Of a stretch of DNA of 41,411 nucleotides, positions 10,136 through 18,079 are shown one piece after another. Every line of letters starts with the position of its first letter. The first letter of the stretch is position 1. The DNA comes from Methanogenium sp. MK-MG (GTDB lineage Archaea; Halobacteriota; Methanomicrobia; Methanomicrobiales; Methanomicrobiaceae). The stretch covers positions 1 through 41,411 of the forward strand of contig NZ_JAAAWJ010000015.1 in assembly GCF_009914725.1 (NCBI RefSeq), given 5' to 3'. Position numbers and translations under genes: made by a program. A model generated the notes under the pieces. That model had not been told where the DNA came from. It saw only the letters and a list, made by a program, of their open reading frames with translations, and made no database searches.

Positions 10136-11722
10136 TCAGAAGAATTCAGAAATAAGATGGTCATATGCGTGTTGTGGGATTTTCCCATATTGTAGTGCTT
10201 GGCGAAGATAGCTACTGACTTTTGGATAATTTCCAAGATTACTCAGAATATATTTAGTTTTCACGGGCGTTGGCATAAACGTGCCTCCCAACAGAACAAG
10301 TTTCTTATGAATCTCCTCGTCGTTATTTACCGAGTTACTTATTACTTTCTGAATGCGTTTTGGAATACCTACCTGATAGACTACATCCATTCCGTGGCGT
10401 ACACAAATACAATCTCCTTTAGAAAGGTCAAAAAATTCAAGAATAGACATTTCATTCCAGTGAATGTTTTTCAGTTGTCTTTCAGAATAATGATAAATGT
10501 TACACTTGCTGTCCGATTTAAAGGATAAGTATGGCTTCTCTTTGAGGAAAAAATGGTCGCCATTTTCAAGGGGTTTTTTCTCGTATTCCAGTGTAATTTC
10601 CGGGGGAAGATACTGAAAGATCTCTTCAGGACATTCACATGTGAGGTGTGATTCATATTGTCCAGAAGACGATGTTATATGCATGGAACTCTTGACAGAG
10701 GGGGACAGTAACCATCCAGCATTAATTCGATTTTTTGGAATAGGTAGACAAGATTGTGTATCTGTTTCCTGATAATAATCTGATTCGTCGGATCTTTGCG
10801 CAAGACTGAGGACTGTTGTTGGTTTACGGTAAATTTGCCTGTTTCCAAACTGCACATGGGGAGGCCAAAGAGGAGTTAATGGGGGATGCCACTCAATAAG
10901 TTCGACTCTCATTAAGTCTGCAAATTCATGGGCATTTTGGGTGACTTTAGTAAACTGCACTCGGTAGATCGTCCATTTAGATTCATATCCAAAGGTTCTA
11001 CCCTCCAGTTTTCCTGCAAACTCATATTCGAGAAAATCGTTATAACTATCCGGGATTTCAGTGGCTGTTGCAAAATAATAGTATTTGTCTGTGGTAATTT
11101 CTCCATAATCGGATATACCCCGAGCATAATCTTTGCTATATGCAAACAATGCACCAGATTCCGGGAGTCCGGATAATTCTTCATCCCAGATATTTATTAT
11201 ATTGTCACTGACTGAACATTCACCATATTTGAGTGAATAATTGTCATATATCCACATCAACCGAATGAAAGTGGTTTCTCCTGAAATTACCTGATTAATG
11301 AGGAGTTTGTTTTCTTTGAGTTCCGCATTGTTCGGATTGATAATCTGTATTACAAGATGTTCATTTCTGGCGACTACAACAGTCTCCTCATCCAATGGAG
11401 GGAAACCAAGAAAAAGTCCAAAGGTTCCCCCGCTCTTCGAAATATAAATCCGTTTTGAACGGCGACCAGATTTACGCAACTCCTGATATTGTTCTGCATA
11501 TTTGCTATCTGAATAGTTGGGACAATTATGAGTATTTGGATTGTTTGGTGTATGTCTAAAATAGATCCTCTTCAATGTGTTTATGAATATAACTGGCTCC
11601 CTACACTCAGGACAAATTAATTGGCTATTTTGGAGATTTTGAATGTATCGTGCATCTTCAGGATCTTTAGCATAGATCATATCTTCAGATCCAAAACGTC
11701 TCTTTCTTATTGCATAATCCAC
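10136..11722 (-). CDS. helicase-operon first gene with CoiA-like zinc-finger N-terminus
   Basis: A 528-aa protein if started at the GTG at 11722; the frame also runs to an ATG at 11806. The GTG is preferred: GGGGA lies six bases before it and a TATA box (11763-11770) lies about 45 bases upstream, which would fall inside the coding region for the longer form. With this start the N-terminus reads like the zinc-binding N-terminal domain of CoiA-type proteins: LICPECREPVIF with Cys37 and Cys40, then YFRH (His57) and Cys67. The remaining 450 residues are mixed alpha/beta with no motif I recognise. In CoiA relatives this domain precedes a restriction-endonuclease-like fold, but no such active site is evident here. 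As first gene of the operon it could be the DNA- or phage-recognition part; this is inference. It occupies the DruB position in a Druantia-like order. Confidence 0.75.
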   Translation of the reverse strand: MDYAIRKRRFGSEDMIYAKDPEDARYIQNLQNSQLICPECREPVIFINTLKRIYFRHTPNNPNTHNCPNYSDSKYAEQYQELRKSGRRSKRIYISKSGGTFGLFLGFPPLDEETVVVARNEHLVIQIINPNNAELKENKLLINQVISGETTFIRLMWIYDNYSLKYGECSVSDNIINIWDEELSGLPESGALFAYSKDYARGISDYGEITTDKYYYFATATEIPDSYNDFLEYEFAGKLEGRTFGYESKWTIYRVQFTKVTQNAHEFADLMRVELIEWHPPLTPLWPPHVQFGNRQIYRKPTTVLSLAQRSDESDYYQETDTQSCLPIPKNRINAGWLLSPSVKSSMHITSSSGQYESHLTCECPEEIFQYLPPEITLEYEKKPLENGDHFFLKEKPYLSFKSDSKCNIYHYSERQLKNIHWNEMSILEFFDLSKGDCICVRHGMDVVYQVGIPKRIQKVISNSVNNDEEIHKKLVLLGGTFMPTPVKTKYILSNLGNYPKVSSYLRQALQYGKIPQHAYDHLISEFF

Positions 11723-11762
11723 ATAAAATCCCCTTAAATAAGGAAATATCTCTTCAACCAAG

Positions 11763-11770
11763 ATATATAT
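11763..11770 (-). promoter_or_regulatory. TATA box of the helicase operon
   Basis: ATATATAT on the minus strand, about 25 bases before a predicted transcription start near 11740 and 41 bases before the GTG start at 11722. Spacing fits an archaeal promoter with a short leader carrying a GGGGA ribosome-binding site. It supports a single promoter for the four-gene operon. Confidence 0.5.
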
Positions 11771-11966
11771 TCTGAATTTATTCTTAACTCTCAATTCCCT
11801 GAACACATTTTAAAATGAGAAATAACCGTTTGATCAAAATAGAATGATTATATATTTACTTTCAATGAATGTGCCCCCCAGTCGGGAACTGATATTCCAA
11901 TCTACTCTAACCGATCCAGAAGCCATAACTGATCTCATATTTGACAGATCAGAATGGACACATTTT

Positions 11967-11980
11967 GTTCCACATGGAAC
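11967..11980. repeat. 14-bp palindrome near the helicase operon promoter
   Basis: GTTCCACATGGAAC has two perfect 6-bp arms (GTTCCA/TGGAAC) around CA. It lies about 200 bases upstream of the helicase operon TATA box, within or beside decayed PIN-gene sequence. It may be a regulator site or chance. Confidence 0.25.
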
Positions 11981-12011
11981 ATATTTGAACCAATTGATAA
12001 AAGAGAGAATG

Positions 12012-12134
12012 CCTGTTCCGGGCCTTCCCTGACTTCACACCATACAGCCGAGGAGTATGCATATTGAGAAAAAATGATGGGTATTACCGACCCATTGCCG
12101 AGAGATGGATATGATGTGTTACTGACTCGCCCAT
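12012..12134 (-). pseudogene. decayed DUF3368 PIN-domain toxin gene (5' part)
   Basis: The DNA aligns by eye with the 5' end of the intact DUF3368 gene at 13908-13790. Shared blocks include acttcac-ccatac-gcc, catat-ga-aaaaa and acc-attgccgagag-tggata. Translated from the ATG at 12134 the first codons give an HLSAMGR segment matching HLSAIGR of the intact toxin; after a frameshift the sequence continues as SSAVWCEVREG, matching PPAVWREVVEEG. There is a stop codon right after the first match and an 8-base gap near 12105, so it is not functional. Possible further remnants continue left to about 11850 but are too weak to claim. It shows that a second toxin-antitoxin module once stood here. Confidence 0.7.
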
Positions 12135-12251
12135 GGTAAATGAAATATAATGTTCAAGTATGCAGCCCCCCGGTGTTGTGGTTCATTTTTGTTGAGAGAT
12201 CTTTATTCCATGCCTTCAGGCGTATCATTCTCCAGATTGCAGCGCTCCGTT

Positions 12252-13298
12252 CTACCGACCCGCCCCACATGTATAAGAGTACCCCGCCTCCCTAATCATC
12301 CGGTCAAAGTCACTTTCATAAAATCTGTCCTGAACAATACGGTACTTCTCAAATTCATTTTCTGCACATTCCTTTGCCTCCTCTGCTGAAACAGTGCCAC
12401 TGTTTTCTAAGAGGTCCCGGTCGTCAAACAGAAGGAACTGGTCAAGACGCTTTGCCCAGTCCTCCATGGTCATCGGGATGTTTCGTTTTGCCCGTTCTTC
12501 TGCCAAATCAAGCCAGGCGTTTACGATTCGCCCCAGTGAATCGAGCTCATCGGAAGTCAGGTAATTTTTGGCAACCGCAACATCCGTCTTCAGGATTTTG
12601 CCGTCAGGACTTTTTTCCCAGGTGGAAAGGCCCATGTGCTCTTTGTTACTGTCTGCACGTTCCCGGATGAGTTCGGCTGCAGTGTGCCCGGGGATGGCAA
12701 AGTGGAGTTTGTTCTGGACTTTTGCAAAGAATTCGCGGGTTGTGGGTGCATGCGGGTTATAGTCAAGGCTGGTGGCATAGATGTCAGTGATCTTCTGATA
12801 GAACCGCCGTTCACTGAGTCGTATCTCCCGTATTTCAGCAAGGAGGCGTTCAAAATAGTCCTCCCCAAGGAATGTCCCGTTCTCCATCCTCTTGTTGTCG
12901 AGAACATACCCTTTGATGGCAAATTTCCGCAAGACCTGCGTTGCCCATTGGCGGAATTGTGTGGCCCGTTTTGAATTTACCCGGTATCCAACAGAGATGA
13001 TCGCATCGAGATTATAGTGTTCTATGGTGCGGGTGACAGTACGCTTCCCTTCAGGTTGAACTATCCGGAAATTCCGGATAGTTGCGTCCCTTGACAGTTC
13101 CTGTGCTTCAAAGATGTTTTTGAGATGTTCACTGATTGTCCGCACATCGACACCGAAGAGGGCGGCCATCATTTTCTGGCTTGTCCAGATAGTCTCATCC
13201 TCATATCTGACCTCAATAGACCCTTCACCGCCCGTTGCAGTAAATATCAGAAATTCAGCGGTGCTGTTTCGAATTAACGTTCTTTCATCTCTGTTCAT
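12252..13298 (-). CDS. RhuM-family protein
   Basis: A 348-aa protein with the typical layout of the virulence protein RhuM family: an N-terminal Bro-N/KilA-N-like DNA-binding-type segment (IEVRYEDETIWTSQKMMAAL, then HLKNIF and RTIEHYNLDAIISVGYRVNS, residues about 25-110), a middle QFRQWATQVLRKFAIKGYVL segment, and an alpha-helical C-terminal half containing REFFAKVQNKLHFAIPGHTA. Length is full for the family. RhuM was named in Salmonella; its biochemical role is unknown, and family members are common in restriction-modification and defence islands of bacteria and archaea. It lies between the toxin-antitoxin pair and the helicase operon. The ATG start has only a poor ribosome-binding site (GGAAACC). 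Base composition is intermediate between the helicase operon and the core genome. Confidence 0.88.
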   Translation of the reverse strand: MNRDERTLIRNSTAEFLIFTATGGEGSIEVRYEDETIWTSQKMMAALFGVDVRTISEHLKNIFEAQELSRDATIRNFRIVQPEGKRTVTRTIEHYNLDAIISVGYRVNSKRATQFRQWATQVLRKFAIKGYVLDNKRMENGTFLGEDYFERLLAEIREIRLSERRFYQKITDIYATSLDYNPHAPTTREFFAKVQNKLHFAIPGHTAAELIRERADSNKEHMGLSTWEKSPDGKILKTDVAVAKNYLTSDELDSLGRIVNAWLDLAEERAKRNIPMTMEDWAKRLDQFLLFDDRDLLENSGTVSAEEAKECAENEFEKYRIVQDRFYESDFDRMIREAGYSYTCGAGR

Positions 13299-13410
13299 AG
13301 CTGGTTTCCGTTTACAGACTTTATTCAGATATCACGACAGAAATAGATTTGTCGCACCCCTGATATTGACATATTCAGACTGATAATAAACAGAAAACTG
13401 CCCCCATATT

Positions 13411-13908
13411 CTACTCATTCTTTTCCCATTCAAGAATACGTCGATACAGAATATCATGAATCCAAAAACCGCCCTGATTACGCAACAGGTCCATCTCCTC
13501 CTGCACTGAAGCAACATGTCCTTCTTTCTTTCCCTGCATTAAGAGACCTATAATTCCTGTGACCGGAATATTGTAGAGTCCTGCGATACGTCGTGCTTCT
13601 GCTTCATCAAGGAGTAGTATATCTGGTTTGGTTTCAATGGCAAGAACAATACTCTCCGCTTCGCCTGCATGTAAATCCTGTTCAAGCAGGTGTACTAAAT
13701 CAGTGTTTACCGGTTCCCTGACAGAGATCCATCCGGAATCGCGGGCTTGCCTGATTTCAGCTGCTCCCGGACGTGCACCACCTTCTTCAACAACTTCACG
13801 CCATACGGCCGGAGGTATACATATCGATGAAAAACGGCGGAGTATATTTAAACGACCAATTGCCGAGAGGTGGATAAGAGGCGAAGAATTACTGACCGCT
13901 TGTGGCAT
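13411..13908 (-). CDS. DUF3368 PIN-domain toxin
   Basis: A 165-aa PIN-fold ribonuclease-type toxin. The N-terminal strand SNSSPLIHLSAIG carries the first conserved acidic/Ser region of DUF3368 (these use SNSSPLI where classic PIN domains have D), followed by PPAVWREVV, then HAGEAESIVLAIE (acidic residues of the active site), LLLDEAEARRIA (Asp-Glu) and VTGIIGLLMQGKKEG near the end. Expected activity is cleavage of RNA when free of antitoxin. The frame extends to 13968, but the ATG at 13908 starts exactly at the conserved N-terminus and overlaps the end of the antitoxin gene by 20 bp, the usual arrangement for UPF0175-DUF3368 pairs. Full length, so probably active. Confidence 0.88.
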   Translation of the reverse strand: MPQAVSNSSPLIHLSAIGRLNILRRFSSICIPPAVWREVVEEGGARPGAAEIRQARDSGWISVREPVNTDLVHLLEQDLHAGEAESIVLAIETKPDILLLDEAEARRIAGLYNIPVTGIIGLLMQGKKEGHVASVQEEMDLLRNQGGFWIHDILYRRILEWEKNE

Positions 13909-14149
13909 ATGCAATATCCTGATCGAGTTCATCGTCTGCATAGTGGCGAGGAATCTTCCGTGCTCCAAGCAACGCCTCCCATTCCCACCGGGTCACTCCT
14001 GCAAGATCACATGCTTTCCCGGAAGAGAGAATTCCCCGCTGGTAGAGTGCCAGAGCAAGTTCCTGTTGAAGTTCGGCCTGGATAGTATCAGGAGGGAGAC
14101 GGAGTGCCTGGACGATATCGAAAGGCACCTTAATTGAAATGTCAGACAT
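13889..14149 (-). CDS. UPF0175 family antitoxin
   Basis: An 86-aa protein of the UPF0175 family. The N-terminal strand SDISIKVPFDIVQALRLP resembles the DNA-binding start of this family, followed by helices with LALYQRGILSSGKACDLAGV and WEWEALLGARKIP, the latter like a helix-turn-helix. It should neutralise the overlapping DUF3368 toxin and repress the promoter. Start: the ATG at 14149 has GGTGA seven bases upstream and a TATA box about 42 bases upstream; the longer frame to 14209 would include the promoter. The gene lies 87 bases past the stop of cobA and marks the right edge of the accessory island. Confidence 0.85.
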   Translation of the reverse strand: MSDISIKVPFDIVQALRLPPDTIQAELQQELALALYQRGILSSGKACDLAGVTRWEWEALLGARKIPRHYADDELDQDIAYATSGQ

Positions 14150-14190
14150 TTTTACGTCACCTGATGAATAGGGGTTAGGCGGAGAGATCA

Positions 14191-14197
14191 TATAATA
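14191..14197 (-). promoter_or_regulatory. TATA box of the antitoxin-toxin operon
   Basis: TATTATA on the minus strand about 45 bases before the antitoxin ATG. A start site near 14168 and the ribosome-binding site GGTGA follow at usual spacing. It is squeezed between the hairpin after cobA and the antitoxin gene. Confidence 0.45.
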
Positions 14198-14200
14198 CCC

Positions 14201-14233
14201 GCGCTGCATCTATTTTGCCACGCATGGCAGCGC
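14201..14233 (-). terminator. hairpin directly after cobA
   Basis: GCGCTGC (14201-14207) and GCAGCGC (14227-14233) make a perfect 7-bp GC-rich stem whose first base is three bases past the cobA stop. It is the likely 3' end structure of the tetrapyrrole operon mRNA and lies immediately upstream of the antitoxin TATA box. Confidence 0.45.
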
Positions 14234-14236
14234 GAA

Positions 14237-14998
14237 TCACTCACCCGTAATATGCATCCGCCCCTCAGACCCGTCCCGATACAGCGTCGCGACTTCCCCA
14301 ATCACCACAACCGCCGGGGGCTTCACGCCCGCATCTGCTGCAACCTCCGCAATCTTATCAAGAGGTGCACAGGTCACGCGCTGGTCGGGCCGCAGGCCGC
14401 GTTCAATGATCGCCACCGGTTTTTCCGGTTTCATACCGCCTGCCACAAGGGCCTCGGAAATCTTCGGGAGGTTTTTCACGCCCATCAGAATGACAATCGT
14501 CCCGGTCGTCTGCGCCAGCCAGTGCCAGTTAAGAGCGGACTCCTCTTTCGTGGGATCCTCATGCCCGGTGAGAATCGTCACCTGGCTCGCCCACTTCCGG
14601 TGGGTAACAGGGATGCCCACGCATTCGGGGACGGCAATCGCACTCGTGACGCCGGGCACCACCTCAACCGGGATGTCGTGTGCCCGCATCGTCTCCATCT
14701 CCTCACCACCACGACCGAAGAGGAAGGAGTCACCCCCCTTCAGGCGGACGACGTGGAGGCCTTTCTTCGCATACGCGACCATCAGATCTTCAATATCATC
14801 CTGTTCGAGCGTATGGGACGAGCCGTATTTTCCCACATCAATACATTCAGCCGTCTTTGGCAGGGAGGCAATCACCTCAGCGCCGGGGAGCTGATCATAG
14901 AGAATGACATCGGCCGCGTCGAGCACCTCGCGTGCCCGGATGGTCATCATACCCAGCCCTCCGGGGCCGGACCCGATAAGATATACTGTTCCGTTCAT
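14237..14998 (-). CDS. cobA: uroporphyrinogen-III C-methyltransferase
   Basis: A 253-aa SAM-dependent methyltransferase that converts uroporphyrinogen III to precorrin-2, the branch point to siroheme, cobalamin and coenzyme F430. Visible signatures are YLIGSGPGGLGMMTIRA at the N-terminus, VILYDQL, the SUMT motif VVRLKGGDSFLFGRGGEE (about 83-100), the VVPGVTSAIAVPE segment and PVTHRK. It is a stand-alone methylase without the dehydrogenase domain of CysG; that activity is encoded by the first gene of the operon. The ATG overlaps the stop of hemC by four bases. It is the last gene of the operon, and the hemD gene that could follow it is not seen. Confidence 0.95.
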   Translation of the reverse strand: MNGTVYLIGSGPGGLGMMTIRAREVLDAADVILYDQLPGAEVIASLPKTAECIDVGKYGSSHTLEQDDIEDLMVAYAKKGLHVVRLKGGDSFLFGRGGEEMETMRAHDIPVEVVPGVTSAIAVPECVGIPVTHRKWASQVTILTGHEDPTKEESALNWHWLAQTTGTIVILMGVKNLPKISEALVAGGMKPEKPVAIIERGLRPDQRVTCAPLDKIAEVAADAGVKPPAVVVIGEVATLYRDGSEGRMHITGE

Positions 14999-15876
14999 GA
15001 TAATCCCAGAGTCTGCCGGGCCTCTTCAATCAGGTCCCGGCCAATATTATGCAATTTTCTGCCGATGAGACGGCCTTCCTCCACCGAATCGCCATTGTCC
15101 TCTACCCGTTCGTAGCGGCTGCCGTCAAGGGAGAGGACTTCCGCGAGAAGGAACCCATCCTCGCAAAAGACGCCCTGCGGTGTGAAACAGCCGCCGCCTA
15201 TTTCCTCCATCACCGCCCGTTCAACCTCAGTATCCTTCCGGGTCTGCGCATGATCCAGAACCGCAAGCTGTTCAGTGAGTACCGCATCATCCCGGCAGAC
15301 CACCGCGATCGTACCCTGGTTGGGTGCGGGCACAAACCACTGCGGCAGCAGCTGTGTCCCCGGCAAATCAAGGTGCAGGCGCTGCATCCCCGCCTCTGCG
15401 AGGACAATCGCGTCATACTCACCATCGTGCAGTTTCCGCAGACGGGTGTCCACATTGCCGCGGAGTTCACGGACTTCAACATCCAGACTGCTCCTCAACA
15501 GCTGGGCACGCCTGCGTGTGGATGACGTCCCCACGACACGGATATCCTCGATGTCGCACTCGTGCACGAGGAAGTCTGCCGGGGAGTCACGCCTGAGCAC
15601 CGCTGCCGTGCATAGACCCTCCGGCCGGTATGCCGGTATGTCCTTCATGCTGTGCACCGCAAAGTCAATCTCGCCTGCGAGGATGGCATCATCCAGAGCC
15701 CGGACAAAGATGCCCTGCCCGCCCACCTGATGCATCGGCACCTGGGTGCGGGCGTCACCCACCGTATTTACCTCGGTGACGGCCGTCTCAATGCCCAGTT
15801 CTGTGAGCATTCCACAGACCCTTTCCGTCTGCGCCATCGCGAGGCGTGAGCCACGCGTGCCTACGGTCAGAGGCAT
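14995..15876 (-). CDS. hemC: porphobilinogen deaminase (hydroxymethylbilane synthase)
   Basis: A 293-aa cytoplasmic enzyme that joins four porphobilinogen units into hydroxymethylbilane. Family features: N-terminal [51 protein letters not shown], and the cofactor-attachment motif GGGCFTPQG, whose Cys carries the dipyrromethane. Length is normal for archaeal HemC. The start ATG overlaps the end of hemL by 10 bp and the stop overlaps cobA by 4 bp, so the gene is translated in a coupled series. Codon use and GC content match the rest of the operon. Confidence 0.96.
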   Translation of the reverse strand: MPLTVGTRGSRLAMAQTERVCGMLTELGIETAVTEVNTVGDARTQVPMHQVGGQGIFVRALDDAILAGEIDFAVHSMKDIPAYRPEGLCTAAVLRRDSPADFLVHECDIEDIRVVGTSSTRRRAQLLRSSLDVEVRELRGNVDTRLRKLHDGEYDAIVLAEAGMQRLHLDLPGTQLLPQWFVPAPNQGTIAVVCRDDAVLTEQLAVLDHAQTRKDTEVERAVMEEIGGGCFTPQGVFCEDGFLLAEVLSLDGSRYERVEDNGDSVEEGRLIGRKLHNIGRDLIEEARQTLGLS

Positions 15877-17108
15877 GTGCTGTAGGCCCCGGCAATCGCT
15901 GCCACATCTTCCTCAGTGTGCGCCACAGAGAGGAAATTGGTCTCGAACTGCGACGGCGGCAGGAAGATGCCTTCTTTTCGCATCTTATTCCAGAAGACCG
16001 CGAATGCCTCGGTGTCGCTCTGCTTAGCCTCGCGGTAATCTCTGGGCGGTGTCTTGCGGAAGAAGAGTTTGAACATCGAACCGAGGCTCACAAAACCGTC
16101 CGCCTTTGCGGAAGGAACGGACTCCTGAATAGTTCGTGCGTTCTCCGCGAGCGTGGCATACACGCCGGGGTGGTCCCGCAGCTGCTGCAGGCAGGCAATA
16201 CCTGCCGAAAGTGAGAGGGGATTGCCGGAGAATGTCCCTGCCTGATAGACAGGGCCTGCCGGTGCGGTCAGCGCCATGATGTCGCGCCGCCCGGCAAAAC
16301 AGCCGATGGGAAGACCCCCGCCGATGATCTTGCCGAAGGTCGTCAGGTCGGGTGTGATCCCATACTTCACCTGTGCACCGCCGATGCCCAGCCGGTAGCC
16401 GGTGATGACCTCATCAAAGATGAGCAGGACATCGTGTTCCTGAGTTATTTTGCGCACCTCTGAGAGGTAGTTGTCATCCGGGAGCACCGGGCCCACATTG
16501 CCGAGCACCGGTTCAAGGATGAATGCCGCCACATTCTCATTATTATCCAGCAGTGCAGACAACGTTTCGGTGTCATTGTAGGGCACCTGCAGCGTGTGGC
16601 GCACCACATCCGGGATGACCCCTGCAGAGTCGGGCACGCCCATCGTGGTCGCACCGGAGCCCGCCTTGATCAGCACACCATCATGAGCACCGTGGAAACC
16701 GCCCTCTATCTTGATGATGTCCTCACGACCGGTAAAGCCGCGGGCAAGGCGTATGGCTGCCATCGTTGCCTCCGAACCACTGGAGACAAAGCGCACCATA
16801 TCAACGGACGGGTGATCCGCAATGAGCATCCGGGCAAGTGTCAGTTCCTTCTCCGCCGGGGTGCCGTAGAGCCAGCCGCCTTCGGTGCAGGCGCATATGG
16901 CCTCACGCACCGCCGGGTGGGCATGCCCGAGAATCAGGGGGCCGTAGCCGAGACAGCAGTCAATTAACTCCTCGCCGTCCTCGGTTAAGAGGCGCGAACC
17001 CGCCGCCTTCCGGGTATAGAAGGGATACGGCTTTATCGCACGCACCGGACTGGAGACACCGCCGGGCATCAGGGTCTGCGCCTCAGAGAAGAGTTCCTCA
17101 CTTCTCAT
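15867..17108 (-). CDS. hemL: glutamate-1-semialdehyde 2,1-aminomutase
   Basis: A 413-aa PLP enzyme of aminotransferase class III that turns glutamate-1-semialdehyde into 5-aminolevulinate. Signatures: [12 protein letters not shown] at the N-terminus, [40 protein letters not shown], and the lysine-bearing segment [14 protein letters not shown] with the Schiff-base Lys. A GTG nine bases earlier (17117) is possible, but the ATG at 17108 overlaps the hemB stop as ATGA and begins at the usual family N-terminus. It works directly on the product of HemA encoded two genes upstream. Confidence 0.95.
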   Translation of the reverse strand: MRSEELFSEAQTLMPGGVSSPVRAIKPYPFYTRKAAGSRLLTEDGEELIDCCLGYGPLILGHAHPAVREAICACTEGGWLYGTPAEKELTLARMLIADHPSVDMVRFVSSGSEATMAAIRLARGFTGREDIIKIEGGFHGAHDGVLIKAGSGATTMGVPDSAGVIPDVVRHTLQVPYNDTETLSALLDNNENVAAFILEPVLGNVGPVLPDDNYLSEVRKITQEHDVLLIFDEVITGYRLGIGGAQVKYGITPDLTTFGKIIGGGLPIGCFAGRRDIMALTAPAGPVYQAGTFSGNPLSLSAGIACLQQLRDHPGVYATLAENARTIQESVPSAKADGFVSLGSMFKLFFRKTPPRDYREAKQSDTEAFAVFWNKMRKEGIFLPPSQFETNFLSVAHTEEDVAAIAGAYSTCL

Positions 17109-18079
17109 TTCAGCCACCCCGCTGCATCCCGTGCATAGTAGGTGATGATGAGATCAGCACCGGCCCGTTTGATGGCCAGAAGACTCTCCAGTGCCACCGC
17201 CTTCTCATCAATCCAGCCGTTTGCTGCTGCCGCCCTGATCATCGCATACTCGCCGCTCACCTGATAGGCTGCAACCGGCAGACCAAGGGAGCAGACCGAC
17301 TGCAGTATGTCCAGATACATACCGGCAGGCTTGACCATCAGTATATCAGCACCTTCTTTCAGGTCCAGCTCGGACTCAAGGAATGCTTCACGCGGATTGG
17401 CCGGGCTCATCTGGTAGGTCGTCCGGTCGCCGAACAAAAATCCGGAATCTGCTGCGTCACGGAACGGCCCGTAGAGGGCGCTTGAAAATTTCGTGGAATA
17501 CGACATGATTGCCGTATCCTCATAGCCCTCGCAGTCCAGCTCTTCTCTGATGGCCATCACCATACCGTCCAGCATACAGGACGGGGCGACGATATCGGCA
17601 CCGGCTTTGGCATGGGATACTGCTATCTGCGCCATCAGTTCAAGGGACGGATCATTCAGGAGGTCAGGCCCGCATGGGGTCTCCCCGACGATACCGCAGT
17701 GGCCGTGGTCGGTATATTCACAGGCACAGACATCGGTGATGACAACAAGTTCAGGCACCGCCAGTTTTATTTCTCTGACCGCCTGCTGGATGACACCCTC
17801 CGGGTTGTATGCCTCTGTCCCCCCGGCATCCTTTCGGGCGGGGATGCCAAAGAGAATGACGGCATGGATACCTGCCGCGGCAATCTCTTTGGCCACCTCT
17901 GCGATCATTGTAAGGGGGTAGCGGTACTGCCCCGGCATGGAGACAATCTCGGCGGGTGCTAATGCGGCCTCGTCAATAAAAAGCGGGGCCACCAGATCAT
18001 CTCTACTCAATACAGTCTCCTGAAACAGGGGCTGCATCGTCCGTTTTCTCAGTCGTCTCAATCGTCTTTCCGGAAACAT
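17105..18079 (-). CDS. hemB: delta-aminolevulinic acid dehydratase (porphobilinogen synthase)
   Basis: A 324-aa enzyme that condenses two 5-aminolevulinate molecules to porphobilinogen. It has the metal-rich motif [17 protein letters not shown] with the Cys ligands of the zinc-dependent class, the active-site segment [25 protein letters not shown] (first Schiff-base Lys) and [12 protein letters not shown] (second Lys). The N-terminus [11 protein letters not shown] fits the family. The start overlaps the end of hemA by 22 bp. Length is normal. Confidence 0.96.
   Translation of the reverse strand: MFPERRLRRLRKRTMQPLFQETVLSRDDLVAPLFIDEAALAPAEIVSMPGQYRYPLTMIAEVAKEIAAAGIHAVILFGIPARKDAGGTEAYNPEGVIQQAVREIKLAVPELVVITDVCACEYTDHGHCGIVGETPCGPDLLNDPSLELMAQIAVSHAKAGADIVAPSCMLDGMVMAIREELDCEGYEDTAIMSYSTKFSSALYGPFRDAADSGFLFGDRTTYQMSPANPREAFLESELDLKEGADILMVKPAGMYLDILQSVCSLGLPVAAYQVSGEYAMIRAAAANGWIDEKAVALESLLAIKRAGADLIITYYARDAAGWLK

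Noticed and set aside
1225-11806. DISARM or 7-deazapurine (Dpd) system
   Set aside because: No methyltransferase, no separate DrmB-size DUF1998 protein, no PLD nuclease and no tRNA-guanine-transglycosylase-like DpdA are present.
11844-12032. 62-codon plus-strand frame upstream of the helicase operon
   Set aside because: It has no ribosome-binding site and overlaps, in antisense, the stretch that matches the decayed DUF3368 gene.
14252-15115. long plus-strand frame across cobA and hemC
   Set aside because: It is antisense to two well-supported enzymes and shows the His/Arg-rich composition typical of GC-rich shadow frames. The same applies to other long plus-strand frames up to 19.9 kb.
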